This document shows positions 51,645-60,840 of a stretch of 64,000 nt of DNA, piece by piece. The position numbers were made by a program, and so were the translations under genes. Origin of the DNA: Burkholderiales bacterium. GTDB taxonomy: Bacteria; Pseudomonadota; Gammaproteobacteria; Burkholderiales; SG8-41. The DNA is taken from assembly GCA_019749945.1 (NCBI GenBank), contig JAIEPF010000001.1, positions 62,001 through 126,000 on the forward strand. The letters are read 5' to 3'. The notes under the pieces were generated by a model that saw only the letters and a program-made list of their open reading frames with translations, did no database searches and was not told the origin of the DNA. How positions within the stretch are numbered: the stretch's first letter is position 1; each line of letters begins with the position of its first letter.

Positions 51645-52535
51645 TCATTTTCCTTTGTTCGCGACGGTGCCCGACATCTGCTCGAGCACCGTGATCAGCG
51701 CCGCCAGATCGTCCTGGCCGCGGCCCTGCCCCATCAGCGCATTGATCTGCTGCATCACCGCGGCCCCGCCGGGTGAGGCGATGCCGGCCTCGCGCGCGAG
51801 TTCGAGCACGATGCCGAGATCCTTGTGGTACAGCCGGGTGTCGATGCCATGAGCGTAGTTGCGCTCCACCATGCGTTTGCCGAACAGTTCCATGACACGG
51901 CTGGCGGCGACACCGCCGAGCATCACTTCGCGTACCTTGGCCGGATCCGCCCCGAGTCTGCCCGCGAGATGCAGTGCTTCGGCCACGCCCTGCGTCGCCA
52001 CCAGCAAGGCCAGCTGGTTGCAGGCCTTGGTGATCTGACCGGCGCCGCTGTCACCGACACGGGTGATGGTTTTGCCCATGCAGGCAAAGAGCGGCTTGAT
52101 GCGTTCAAAGACTTCCCGCTTGCCGCCGGCCATGATCGACAGCGTCGCCTGCTCCGCGCCCATCGGCCCGCCTGATACCGGCGCATCAAGCATGTCTATG
52201 CCTTTCGCTGCCAGCGTCCCGGCCACCGCGCGCGCAACAGCCGGAGAAATGGTTTCCATATCGACCACCACGCTGCCGCGCCTGGCGCCTTCGATGATGC
52301 CGCCGGGGCCGGTCACCACGGCTTCAAAATCGCTGGAAGCGGTAACCATGGTGAACACCACTTCGGACGCCGCAGCCAGCGCCGACGGCGAGTCGTAACG
52401 GCTTGCACCTGCAGCAATCAGGGGTGCTGCGCTTTCCGCGCGCCGCGCCCAGACACCGAGTTGGTGCCCGCCCTTGATCAAATGCAGCGCCATGTGGCGC
52501 CCCATCGCGCCGAGTCCGATGAATCCGATGTCCAC
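51645..52535 (-). CDS. 3-hydroxyisobutyrate dehydrogenase / tartronate semialdehyde reductase family protein
   Basis: A 296-residue beta-hydroxyacid dehydrogenase. Cofactor motif MDIGFIGLGAMGRHMALHLI at the start, substrate motif LDAPVSGGPMGAEQATLSIM at ~118-138, and the catalytic lysine in GAGQITKACNQLALL. The motif set does not separate 3-hydroxyisobutyrate, tartronate semialdehyde or gamma-hydroxybutyrate substrates. Its neighbours (CitE-like lyase, 2-hydroxyacid dehydrogenase, TRAP transporter) suggest small hydroxy-acid catabolism. Confidence 0.9.
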   Translation of the reverse strand: MDIGFIGLGAMGRHMALHLIKGGHQLGVWARRAESAAPLIAAGASRYDSPSALAAASEVVFTMVTASSDFEAVVTGPGGIIEGARRGSVVVDMETISPAVARAVAGTLAAKGIDMLDAPVSGGPMGAEQATLSIMAGGKREVFERIKPLFACMGKTITRVGDSGAGQITKACNQLALLVATQGVAEALHLAGRLGADPAKVREVMLGGVAASRVMELFGKRMVERNYAHGIDTRLYHKDLGIVLELAREAGIASPGGAAVMQQINALMGQGRGQDDLAALITVLEQMSGTVANKGK

Positions 52536-52547
52536 GTGAGCCCCTTT

Positions 52548-53516
52548 TCAAGCCTTGCCGATCCAGCCCAAGGCCATGATCAGCGGCAATGTGATCCAGA
52601 ACAGTATGGTAGTCCAGCCGATCAGCAGCGCCGCGGCGGAGGCATCCAGCTTGAAACGGTCGGCCAGCAGCAGCGCCGTCATCATCGCCGGCGTCGTGCC
52701 TTCGACCACTGCGGCGTACTGCGCCTCGCCCATGCCGGCATAGATCTGCGGCGCGATCAGCCAGACAATGAATGGCGTCACCAGCAGTTTGATGCCGGAC
52801 ACGGCGAGGATTTCGCCGCGCGGCACCAGATTGCGCCAGGGAATGGTCATGCCGAGCACGAACAGGATCACCGGAATCGTCGCCTGGCCGATGAAACGCG
52901 TCGCGTTGACCAGCGGCTCGTAAGTAAGGCCCAGCTGCTGGCAGGCGAAGCCGAGCAGGAAGGCCCAGATCGGCGGCATGGCCAGCATCACGCGCAGCAC
53001 AGACGGCTGTTCGGCGTTGCGGTCGTGCGAACCGAGGCGCGTGGCGATCCACACGCCCAGCGTCCACACCACCGGCATGGTCATCAGCATGTCGTTGAAC
53101 ACCGCGTAACGCATCGCCCCGGCGCCGAAAAAAAACACCAGCACCGGGGCGCCGATATTGAAGGTGTTGCCGAACATGCCGCCCAGCATCAGCGCAGCGC
53201 GCGTCTGATCGGTCAAATGCCGCCACAAGGGCAGGCGGTAGAGCATCAGATAAAGAATGCCGCCGGAGACCAGCGACGCGATGCCGACCAGCAGCGGCAC
53301 CGACAGCAGGTCGCGGTCGACCGGTGTCGTCGCCGACACCGCGAACAGGATGCAGGGATAAAACAGGTACATCACCAGCCGGTTCAGATTGCTGCGCATC
53401 TGCTCGACATCGGTGTCGGGGAAAAAGCGCGGCCACAGCGCGCCCGCCGCCACCAGCAGCGACAGCGGCAGCATGACCTGCACCATCAGGTCGATCAGTT
53501 GCGAGGCATAGTTCAT
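52548..53516 (-). CDS. AEC (auxin efflux carrier) family transporter
   Basis: A 322-residue membrane protein with about ten hydrophobic segments in two halves, the AEC fold (bacterial members include MdcF and organic-acid carriers). LGGMFGNTFNIGAPVLVFFFG carries the conserved N-terminal-half motif; TIPVILFVLGMTIPWRN and AVSGIKLLVTPFIVWLIAP lie in the second half. I start at ATG 53516 (MNYASQLIDLMVQVMLPL). Inside a TRAP-linked operon it may move a related or product acid. Confidence 0.88.
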   Translation of the reverse strand: MNYASQLIDLMVQVMLPLSLLVAAGALWPRFFPDTDVEQMRSNLNRLVMYLFYPCILFAVSATTPVDRDLLSVPLLVGIASLVSGGILYLMLYRLPLWRHLTDQTRAALMLGGMFGNTFNIGAPVLVFFFGAGAMRYAVFNDMLMTMPVVWTLGVWIATRLGSHDRNAEQPSVLRVMLAMPPIWAFLLGFACQQLGLTYEPLVNATRFIGQATIPVILFVLGMTIPWRNLVPRGEILAVSGIKLLVTPFIVWLIAPQIYAGMGEAQYAAVVEGTTPAMMTALLLADRFKLDASAAALLIGWTTILFWITLPLIMALGWIGKA

Positions 53517-53588
53517 GGGCGGGAGCGGCGCGATGCGCCGCCACAAACGGAGTTAAATAATATCAATAAAAACAATAACTTACAAAGA

Positions 53589-54578
53589 TCATCCGCGGCG
53601 CACTTCGGGGTTGATCAGATTGGGCGGCGTCTCACCGTGCAGTGCCGCCACCAGATTCTTTGCCGCGAGCATGGCCATCGCCTGGCGCGTGGCTTCGGTG
53701 GAACTGCCGACATGCGGTGCCAGCACCACGTTGTCGAGCGCGAGAAATTCCGGATGGAGTTTCGGTTCGTTCTCATACACGTCGAGCCCGGCGGCGCGGA
53801 TGGTGCCGTTTTTCAATGCGGCCACCAGCGCCGCATCATCCACCACGCCGCCGCGCGTGGAATTGACCAGGATCGCGGAAGGTTTCATTTTCGCCAGCTG
53901 TGCCGCACCGATCAGGTGGTGCGTCGCCGGCGAATACGGCACCTGCAGCACGATGAAATCGGACTGCGTGAGCAGTTCGTCGAAGGACACATAGGCCGCA
54001 TTACATTTGCGCTCCAGCTCCGGCGCAATGGGCTTGCGGTTGTGATAAATCACGGTCATGTCAAAACCCGCGGCGCGGCGCGCAATCGCCCGGCCGATGC
54101 GGCCCATGCCGACGATGCCCAGTGTGGCATGGTGCACATCGACACCCAGCCACTGCTTCAGCCGCCAGCCGGTCCATTCACCCGCGCGCACGCGCCGCTC
54201 GACTTCGGTGATGCGCCGCGCCGCACCCAGCATCAGCGTCCACGCCAGGTCCGCGGTACTGTCGTCGAGCACGCCGGGCGTGTTGGTCGCCATCACGCCG
54301 CGCGCGGTGCAGGCCGGCACATCGATGTTGTTGTAACCGACGGCAATATTGGCCACCGCCTTGAGATTGGGGGCTGCCGCGAGCAGCGCGGCATCGACGC
54401 GGTCGGTCAGACTGCACATCAGGCCGTCACAGCCCGCCAGTGCCCGGCCCAGCGCTTCCGGCGCGTAGGGCTGATCGCCCTGGTTGTCGATGACCTCGCA
54501 GTGCCGGCGCAGGTAATCCAGCGTTTCATCAAAGACTTCGCGGGTGACCAGGACGCGGGGTTTGCGGTTTGCTGTCAT
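53589..54578 (-). CDS. 2-hydroxyacid dehydrogenase (glyoxylate/hydroxypyruvate reductase-like)
   Basis: A 329-residue D-2-hydroxyacid dehydrogenase of the GhrB/GyaR group. NAD(P) fold LGIVGMGRIGRAIARRAAGF; catalytic Arg in LVNSTRGGVVDDAALVAAL, Glu in GLDVYENEPKLHPE, and His in VLAPHVGSSTEATR. The N-terminal AVGYNNIDVPACTARGVMATNTPGV is typical. It lies 15 nt after the amidase gene in the TRAP-linked operon. Together with the hydroxyisobutyrate-type dehydrogenase it suggests glyoxylate, glycerate or tartronate semialdehyde chemistry. Confidence 0.9.
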   Translation of the reverse strand: MTANRKPRVLVTREVFDETLDYLRRHCEVIDNQGDQPYAPEALGRALAGCDGLMCSLTDRVDAALLAAAPNLKAVANIAVGYNNIDVPACTARGVMATNTPGVLDDSTADLAWTLMLGAARRITEVERRVRAGEWTGWRLKQWLGVDVHHATLGIVGMGRIGRAIARRAAGFDMTVIYHNRKPIAPELERKCNAAYVSFDELLTQSDFIVLQVPYSPATHHLIGAAQLAKMKPSAILVNSTRGGVVDDAALVAALKNGTIRAAGLDVYENEPKLHPEFLALDNVVLAPHVGSSTEATRQAMAMLAAKNLVAALHGETPPNLINPEVRRG

Positions 54579-54593
54579 ATTGGTTGCATCAAT

Positions 54594-55934
54594 TCAAGGA
54601 ATTCGCTCGAACTGCGCCAGCCAGCGCGCAGCGTGCAGCAGGCGGACATCACCCATGCGCGGCCCCACCAGTTGCACGCCCAGCGGCAAACCGTTGGCAC
54701 CGCGCAGCAGCGGCACATTGATCGCCGGCATGCCGCAAAAGGTCCACAGCGTACAGAAAGCCGGATCGCCGGTCGACCCCAACCCGCACGGCGCCGTGCC
54801 CAGGGTCGACGGCGTCAGTATCGCATCGTAATCGGCAAATATTCCGGCCAGCGCCGCGGTCACCACCGGCATCCGTGCCAATGCCTGCTGATACGCCGCA
54901 GGTGCGGTGGCGCGACCACGCTCGATCTGCGCGCGCAGCGACGGCGACAGCTGGTCGTGCCCGCGCGCCCATTCGGCTGCATAGTTGGCGGCGATGTTGG
55001 CTTCCATCACGGTGCGATGACTGTCCCAGGCCGTCGACGCCGGATCGGGCAAAACCACTTCTTCAGCGCAGCCGGCAAGGCCTGACACCAGACCCTCGAC
55101 CGCGGCCTGCGCATCCGGGTCCATGCGCCCCCAGGGCGGCGTCCGGATGAAAGCAAAACGCGGCGGCGATGCCTGCGCTGCGGCATCCGGCAACGACCAC
55201 GGTGCTGCGGAAAGGGCATCGGGATCACCGGGATCGGCGCCGATCAGCTGCCCGGCAAGCAGTGCGGCATCCTCAACGGTTTGCGCAAACACTCCGATCT
55301 GGTCCAGCGCACGCGATTGTTTGAGCACGCCGCTGCGCGGGATCAGGCCATAACTCGGCTTGAAACCGTAAACGCCGCAATAAGACGCCGGCCGGATCAC
55401 CGAACCGTTGGTCTGGGTGCCCAGCGCCAGCGGCACCATGCCTGCCGCAACCGCTGCGGCTGAACCGCTGGATGAGCCACCGGGGGTGTGCGCGGGGTCG
55501 TGCGGATTGCGGGTTTTTCCCGGCGCATAGGTGGCGAGTTCAGTGGTGACCGTCTTGCCCACAATGATCGCACCCGCATTGCGCAGGCGCCCGACGATGA
55601 CCGCATCCGCGGCAGGCCGTCGTCCGGCATGCAGCACCGTGCCGTGTTCAGTGGGCATGTCGGCGGTGTCGATGATGTCCTTGATGCCGACCGGAATGCC
55701 GTGCAGCGCACCCAGCGGCAGTCCCGCGGCGCGACGGCGGTCAGCGCCACGCGCCTGCGCCAGCACCAGCCCCGGATCGAGAAAAGCCCACGCCTGCACT
55801 TCCGGTTCGCGGGCGGCGATGCGGGCAAGGCAACTCTGCGCCACGGCCTCCGCCGTAAAAGCGCCGGCGCGCAAACCCTGCGCGAGCGCGGTCGCGGACA
55901 GCGCGTGCAGCGGCTCGCGCGAGGGGTCAGTCAT
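54594..55934 (-). CDS. Amidase signature family enzyme
   Basis: A 446-residue amidase. The Ser-cisSer-Lys triad is visible: Lys in LHGIPVGIKDIIDTADMPT, then HTPGGSSSGSAAAVAAGMVP with the cis-Ser, and the nucleophile in LGTQTNGSVIRPASYCGVYG. The length is that of allophanate- or GatA-like amidases, but no gatB/C is present. GGSSSGSAA confirms the family. It lies between the TRAP permease and hydroxyacid dehydrogenase genes, so it may deamidate an imported amide to the acid that the rest of the operon uses (inference). Confidence 0.9.
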   Translation of the reverse strand: MTDPSREPLHALSATALAQGLRAGAFTAEAVAQSCLARIAAREPEVQAWAFLDPGLVLAQARGADRRRAAGLPLGALHGIPVGIKDIIDTADMPTEHGTVLHAGRRPAADAVIVGRLRNAGAIIVGKTVTTELATYAPGKTRNPHDPAHTPGGSSSGSAAAVAAGMVPLALGTQTNGSVIRPASYCGVYGFKPSYGLIPRSGVLKQSRALDQIGVFAQTVEDAALLAGQLIGADPGDPDALSAAPWSLPDAAAQASPPRFAFIRTPPWGRMDPDAQAAVEGLVSGLAGCAEEVVLPDPASTAWDSHRTVMEANIAANYAAEWARGHDQLSPSLRAQIERGRATAPAAYQQALARMPVVTAALAGIFADYDAILTPSTLGTAPCGLGSTGDPAFCTLWTFCGMPAINVPLLRGANGLPLGVQLVGPRMGDVRLLHAARWLAQFERIP

Positions 55935-55949
55935 GCCGGACGAAGACGT

Positions 55950-57995
55950 TTACTTGTAGAGCGTCTGCGGCAGCCAGAGGCCGATGCCCGGGAACAGGTA
56001 GAGCAGCACCAGCGCGATCACCTGGATCACCATGAACGGCATCATGCCGAGGAATATCTGGTTCAGGGTCACATGTTTGGGCGCCACGCCCTTCAGGTAA
56101 AACGCCGCCATCGCGACCGGCGGCGACAGGAACGCCGTCTGCAGGTTAAGCGCCACCAGCAGCCCGAAGAACAGCGGGTCGATGCCGAACTTGGGCAGCA
56201 GCGGAATGAAAATCGGCATGAAAATGACGATGATCTCGGTCCACTCCAGCGGCCAGCCGAGAATGAAGATGATGAACTGGGCAAGGATCATGAACTGGAT
56301 CGGCGTCAGTCCCAGCGACAGCACCCAGTGCTCGATGATCTCCTGGCCGCCGAGCAGCGCGAAGGCTGCCGAAAAAATCGCCGAACCGACAAACAGCCAG
56401 CACACCATGGCGCTGGTTTTTGCGGTCAGGAATGACGACTCCTTGAGGATGGTACCGAGTTCACGCGCTGTTGTGCCAACAGCACCAAAACCCGGGTTGC
56501 CGCGGTAATGCGCGATGAAGCGGTAGGCGGCGGCCAGCCACAAGCCGCCAAACGCGCCCACCGCCGCGGCTTCCGTCGGCGTCGCCAGCCCCATCACGAT
56601 GGAACCGAGCACCGACAGGATCAGCACCGCGAGCGGGAAAAAGGATCCGAGCAGCATTTTGAAGATTTCCAGGCGCTGCCAGCTCCACAGCCAGTAGATC
56701 AGCGCCATGCCGGCTGCGCCGATGGCGAACATCACCCAGTACCAGGTGGGCACCGGCAGGCGTTCTGCGGCGGCCACGGGCTCCGCCGGGGCAGCCGCCG
56801 ATTGCGCGGGCAGCGCAACGGGTTCCTGCACAGTCCCGGTCGGCGGTTCCTGCAGGGTTGCGCCGGCGGCGGGAGGCTCCTGCAAGCCGGTGCCTTCTGC
56901 CGGTTTGTCCCCGGCTTGCGCGGCTTCTGCCGGTGGCTCCTGCAATCCGGTGCTCTCGCCACCGCCAACCAATCCGGTCTCTTCCTTCACATCAGCGGCG
57001 ACATCGCCGCCGGCCTGCACCAAACCCGCGGTGCTGGCCTGCTGCACCGGCGCGGTCGCGGTGTTGTAGAACAGGACCAGAATGCCAATAATCGCCAGCG
57101 CAGGCAGCAGGGATATGAACAACTGCCCCAGCACGGTTCGCGACCGCACGCCGGGGGCGCCACCGAGCGCACGGCCGAGCCCCACCAGCGCATTGCGGCC
57201 GCGCGCCTGCAGCACCTCGGCAAAAGCCGGCAGCGCGACATAACGCTCTTTTTCGGGCAGCGGCGGCATCCAGTTCGGCTTGATCAACGCGATCAGGACC
57301 ACATATCCGACGTACATCGCCGCCAGCATGATGCCGGGGAAAAACGCGCCGGCATACAGCTGCACCACCGACACGCCCGCAGTCGCGCCGTAGACGATCA
57401 GCAGCACCGAGGGCGGGATCAGGATGCCGAGACAGCCGCCCGCGGTGATCGCACCTGCGGCGATCTTGGTGTTGTAACCGGCGCGCAGCATCGCCGGCAT
57501 CGCGAGCAGGCCCATCAGCGTCACCACCGCACCGACGATGCCGGTGGCGGTCGCGAATATGGCGCAGGTGACGATGGTCGCCACCGCCAGCGAACCGGGC
57601 ACCCGCGCCATCGCCAGATGCAGGCTTTTGAACAACTTCTCGATCAGCGCCGCGCGTTCAACCAGGTAACCCATGAACACGAACAGCGGCACCGCGATCA
57701 GCACGTCGTTCGACATCACGCCATAGGCGCGCTGCACCATCAGGTCCAGCACCTGCCGTGTCGCGAGATCCGGATCGACGCTGCGATAAAAAAACCAGGA
57801 GAACAACACGCCCATGCCCATCAGCGTGAAGGCCGTCGGGAAACCGAGCATGATCGCCACCACCACCAGCCCGAGCATGAGCAGGCCGAGGCTGCCGTTG
57901 GTCATGTTGGTCCAGGGGGTCAGGAACACCACCGGGATCACGATCATCGCCATGATCGCGAAGCCGAACCACAGTTCCTTGCGCACTTTGATCAT
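55950..57995 (-). CDS. dctM: TRAP transporter large permease (DctM) with long repeat-bearing insertion
   Basis: A 681-residue DctM permease, about 250 longer than the common ~430. The ends are ordinary: MLGFPTAFTLMGMGVLFSWF, VLIAVPLFVFMGYLVERAAL and GGCLGILIPPSVLLIVYG at the N-side; IVMGLATPTEAAAVGAFGG, ILGWPLEWTEIIVIFMPIF and PPVAMAAFYLKGVAP at the C-side. Between (~residues 312-413, nt 57060-56755) is a Pro/Glu/Ala-rich stretch with three LQEPP units, followed by an extra TM (VPTWYWVMFAIGAAGMALIYWL). It overlaps dctQ by 4 nt. The stretch probably forms an extramembrane loop or linker. Confidence 0.9.
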   Translation of the reverse strand: MIKVRKELWFGFAIMAMIVIPVVFLTPWTNMTNGSLGLLMLGLVVVAIMLGFPTAFTLMGMGVLFSWFFYRSVDPDLATRQVLDLMVQRAYGVMSNDVLIAVPLFVFMGYLVERAALIEKLFKSLHLAMARVPGSLAVATIVTCAIFATATGIVGAVVTLMGLLAMPAMLRAGYNTKIAAGAITAGGCLGILIPPSVLLIVYGATAGVSVVQLYAGAFFPGIMLAAMYVGYVVLIALIKPNWMPPLPEKERYVALPAFAEVLQARGRNALVGLGRALGGAPGVRSRTVLGQLFISLLPALAIIGILVLFYNTATAPVQQASTAGLVQAGGDVAADVKEETGLVGGGESTGLQEPPAEAAQAGDKPAEGTGLQEPPAAGATLQEPPTGTVQEPVALPAQSAAAPAEPVAAAERLPVPTWYWVMFAIGAAGMALIYWLWSWQRLEIFKMLLGSFFPLAVLILSVLGSIVMGLATPTEAAAVGAFGGLWLAAAYRFIAHYRGNPGFGAVGTTARELGTILKESSFLTAKTSAMVCWLFVGSAIFSAAFALLGGQEIIEHWVLSLGLTPIQFMILAQFIIFILGWPLEWTEIIVIFMPIFIPLLPKFGIDPLFFGLLVALNLQTAFLSPPVAMAAFYLKGVAPKHVTLNQIFLGMMPFMVIQVIALVLLYLFPGIGLWLPQTLYK

Positions 57996-58603
57996 CGCCC
58001 GGCCTCCGGCTTGGGTGTCGCAGCCGCCTCGACGTCCTCGGCGTGGACCATTTCCTTCAGCTTGTCGACGTCCACCTCCTCGACGTCCTCCTCGCGCGAG
58101 GGCCAGTAACCCTGACGCAGGCAGACAATGCAGCGGACGATTTCAACCAGTCCCTGCAGCAGCAGGATGAACCCCGCCAGCGGGATGACCGTCTTGAACG
58201 GATAAACCGGCGGACCGTCCGCCGTGATGTTCGAATGTTCGTTGATCGCCCACGACTCGGCGGCATAAAAATAACCGGCGTAGGTCAGCGCGATGACGCC
58301 GGGGATGAAAAAGACAAAGTAAAGCAGCAGGTCCAGCGAAGCCTGCGTCCGCGGCTGGAAAAATCCGTACAGCACGTCGCCGCGCACATGGCCGTTTTTC
58401 GACAGGGTATAGGCGCCCGCCATCATGAACAGGGTGCCATAGAGCATGATCATCGCATCGAACGCCCAGGCGTGGGGGTTGTCGAGGGCATATCGCGAAA
58501 ACACCTCCCAAGAAATCAGCAGCGTCAGCGCGACGATCAGCCACGAAAAAGCCTGGCCGATGAAGGTGCTCAGTTTGTCGATGAACAGCAGCAGTTTCTG
58601 CAT
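57992..58603 (-). CDS. dctQ: TRAP transporter small permease (DctQ)
   Basis: A 203-residue small permease with four membrane segments: FSWLIVALTLLISWEVFSRYAL, FDAMIMLYGTLFMMAGAYTL (with YTLSKNGHVRGDVLYGFF), LLYFVFFIPGVIALTYAGYFYA, and PLAGFILLLQGLVEIVRCI. The hydrophilic tail of ~45 residues is acidic (REEDVEEVDVDKLKEM). It belongs to the longer DctQ type found with 2-oxoacid or lactate TRAP systems. The 3' end overlaps dctM (ATGA). Confidence 0.9.
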   Translation of the reverse strand: MQKLLLFIDKLSTFIGQAFSWLIVALTLLISWEVFSRYALDNPHAWAFDAMIMLYGTLFMMAGAYTLSKNGHVRGDVLYGFFQPRTQASLDLLLYFVFFIPGVIALTYAGYFYAAESWAINEHSNITADGPPVYPFKTVIPLAGFILLLQGLVEIVRCIVCLRQGYWPSREEDVEEVDVDKLKEMVHAEDVEAAATPKPEAGR

Positions 58604-58659
58604 GGCGTGTAATTCCGGTCCGGTGAATCATGCCGCCGCAACGGCGCGTCAAGTGATGC

Positions 58660-58692
58660 AAAAAAAACACCATCCGGGGTGACCGGATGGTG
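58660..58692 (-). terminator. Terminator/attenuator hairpin between dctP and dctQ
   Basis: Minus strand: CACCATCCGG, loop TCACC, CCGGATGGTG, then eight T. A perfect 10-bp stem with U-run 28 nt after the dctP stop; partial read-through would give more receptor than permease. Confidence 0.92.
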
Positions 58693-58719
58693 TGCAGTTC
58701 AATCTATCAGCGTTCCGCT

Positions 58720-59880
58720 TCAGGACTTCTTGGCCGGCGCGGCCTTTTTGCCGAAATAATGGTTGTACGCCATGCGGCGGTTGACGTTGGTGTCGAGATC
58801 CCAGCGCACCGCCCGTTCGGCGAACTTGCGCTGCGACTCCTCGATTTCGCGGAACAGCGCATTGTCCTTGCGCTTCGCCGCAGCAGCATCGTAACCGGCG
58901 AGCTGCGCCTGCAGCACGGCATCCGGCGTCTTGTAGAACTTGACGCCCTGCTTTTCCTGCATCTCGATGTAATCCTGGGAATAACGGTTCACCGCTTTCC
59001 AGGACATGTCCGACGAAGCGGCTTCGACGGCGTTCTCGATGATGGCCTTCATCCTGCCGGGAAGCGCGTCAAACTTGGTCTTGTTGAACATGATCTCGAA
59101 CTGCTCGGCGTTCTGGTGGAAGCTTTGCAGCATGCAGACCTTGGACACGTCGGGAAAACCGAGCAGGCGGTCGGAAGAGGCATTGTTGAACTCGGCGGCA
59201 TCGAGCAGGCCGCGGTCCATCGCCGGCACGATCTCGCCGCCGGGCAGCGCATTCACCGCAGCGCCCATCGCCGTGAACACGTCGATCGAGATACCCACGG
59301 TGCGGAACTTGAGCCCCTTCATGTCCTGCACCTTGGTGATCGGCTTCTTGAACCAGCCCAGGGGCTGGGTCGGCATCGGGCCGTAGGGGAAGGACACCAC
59401 GTTGGCGCCGATCGAGGTATACAGCTTGGCCAGCAGTTCCTTGCCGCCGCCGTACTTGTGCCAGGCCAGCAACTGGTTGGCATCCATGCCATAGGCCGGA
59501 CCGGAACCCCACAGCGCCAGCGCATTCTGCTTGCCGTAGTGATAAACCAGCACGCCGTGACCGCCGTCGAGTGTGCCCTTCGATACCGCGTCGAGCAGGC
59601 CGAATGCCGGCACCACCGCACCTGCCGGCAAGACCTCGATCTTGAGATCGCCGCCGGTCATGTCATTGACCTTCTTGGCGAAATCCAGCGCGTATTCGTG
59701 GAAGATGTCCTTGGCCGGCCAGGTGCTCTGCCAGCGCATCGTGATCGGGCCGGCCTGCGCCTTCGCGATCATCGGGAAACCGGCAATGGCGGCGCCCGTG
59801 GTGGCGGCAGCAGCGCCGGTCAGGAATTTACGCCGGGTCGGGCTGGCTTCTTTTTGCTTAACGTCCTGTTTCTTAATCAT
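58720..59880 (-). CDS. dctP: TRAP transporter solute receptor (DctP/TakP-type), Tat signal
   Basis: A 386-residue receptor with a twin-arginine signal (SPTRRKFLTGAAAATTGAAI) and mature start ITMRWQSTWPAKDIFHEYALDF. LDAVSKGTLDGGHGVLVYHYG and GPMPTQPLGWFKKPITKVQD resemble TakP-type receptors for 2-oxo or hydroxy acids; the TtHA0766 relative binds calcium lactate. I chose ATG 59880, preceded by GGAGGAG, since upstream codons do not fit a signal peptide. Proximity to lutB/lutC supports a lactate-like ligand, but this is inference. Confidence 0.92.
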   Translation of the reverse strand: MIKKQDVKQKEASPTRRKFLTGAAAATTGAAIAGFPMIAKAQAGPITMRWQSTWPAKDIFHEYALDFAKKVNDMTGGDLKIEVLPAGAVVPAFGLLDAVSKGTLDGGHGVLVYHYGKQNALALWGSGPAYGMDANQLLAWHKYGGGKELLAKLYTSIGANVVSFPYGPMPTQPLGWFKKPITKVQDMKGLKFRTVGISIDVFTAMGAAVNALPGGEIVPAMDRGLLDAAEFNNASSDRLLGFPDVSKVCMLQSFHQNAEQFEIMFNKTKFDALPGRMKAIIENAVEAASSDMSWKAVNRYSQDYIEMQEKQGVKFYKTPDAVLQAQLAGYDAAAAKRKDNALFREIEESQRKFAERAVRWDLDTNVNRRMAYNHYFGKKAAPAKKS

Positions 59881-60184
59881 TTTGCTCCTCCAGATCACGA
59901 TGACAACACGAAACCGCAACGGGTGCGCGCAAGCGCGTTGTTGTTGAATTCATTTGCTCGCGCCCGTTACAACATAGGGGAATTACCAACGAACCACCCA
60001 ATTTTGAAGCACTGGAACTACGCAGATTCTCGGATTTCGCCATGCGCAAGGCGATATTGTGTGCTGATCATCCTAGCGCCCGAAGCGGCCGAAATCAAGC
60101 CTGATATCCCGGCGGAATGCAGGCCTAGTTTAATGCAGCAACACTTACAGAATACTGACTGAAATTCCATCACAATCAAGCCGT
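59881..60184. other. Spacer between dctP and lutC, no gene seen
   Basis: About 300 nt with no open frame I can support. It holds the GGAGGAG ribosome site of dctP at its left end and presumably the promoter of the TRAP operon, though no clear -35/-10 stands out. Stop codons and weak coding bias mark the rest. Confidence 0.6.
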
Positions 60185-60832
60185 TCAGGACAACAGCAGC
60201 AGGTGCACCCGGTACGGTCCGTGCGCCCCCAGCGTGACGGTTTGTTCAATATCCGCGGTGCGCGAAGGCCCGGAAATGAAATTGACGGCGCGCGGCAAGG
60301 CGTCCCTCTCGCGGCGCAGCAAGGTCCAGCCGTCTTCCATGCCGGTGACGATGCGGCGGCGCGCAACCACTGCAATATGGGTTTCCGGCAGCAGGCTGGT
60401 CGCGGGCGGCGTATCAGGCCCCGAACACATCATCAGGGTTCCGGTTTCGGCGATCGCGCAAAAAGCGCCGGTGATGCCGACCAGATCATCGCCGCGCACG
60501 GCGCGCGCTTCGACTTTCAGGCCCTGCGCCGCCCAGTCAAGCCCGGCAAACTCCGGCCAGCACACGGCCGCCGGCGCGAGATTCTGCTCGCGCAGGTAAC
60601 GCGCAACAGCGGCGGGAATGTCCGCGACCGTTTTAACTTCATCCATCGTCGTCGCCAGGCTCAGCGCGCGATCACGAAAGCGCGCCTCGATATCGGCATC
60701 AACCTGCGGCCGCGGCCCCTGCGGATGCGCCGCGATGTATTGCGCCACCGCATCGCGCTCTTCCGTGCGCACCGTAATCGCCCGGCCCTGGGCAGTACGG
60801 ATGCGGGCAAGAATGTTGGCGCGCGCAGACAT
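60185..60832 (-). CDS. lutC: Lactate utilization protein C (LutC/YkgG family)
   Basis: A 215-residue LUD-domain (DUF162) protein. LutC forms with LutA and LutB the iron-sulfur L-lactate oxidation complex. Motifs: FAGLDWAAQGLKVEARAVRG, VGITGAFCAIAETGTLMMCS, ETHIAVVARRRIVTGMEDGW and FISGPSRTADIEQTVTLGAHGPYRVHLLLL, typical of the family tail. lutB lies 1.8 kb away with mmsA between. An inverted repeat fills the spacer directly upstream. lutA is not in the window. Confidence 0.9.
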   Translation of the reverse strand: MSARANILARIRTAQGRAITVRTEERDAVAQYIAAHPQGPRPQVDADIEARFRDRALSLATTMDEVKTVADIPAAVARYLREQNLAPAAVCWPEFAGLDWAAQGLKVEARAVRGDDLVGITGAFCAIAETGTLMMCSGPDTPPATSLLPETHIAVVARRRIVTGMEDGWTLLRRERDALPRAVNFISGPSRTADIEQTVTLGAHGPYRVHLLLLS

Positions 60833-60840
60833 TTTGTTTC

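Noticed and set aside
52461..55085. 874-codon plus-strand frame opposite the TRAP-linked operon
   Set aside because: It is the antisense of well-recognised AEC, dehydrogenase and amidase genes and has the composition of a shadow frame.
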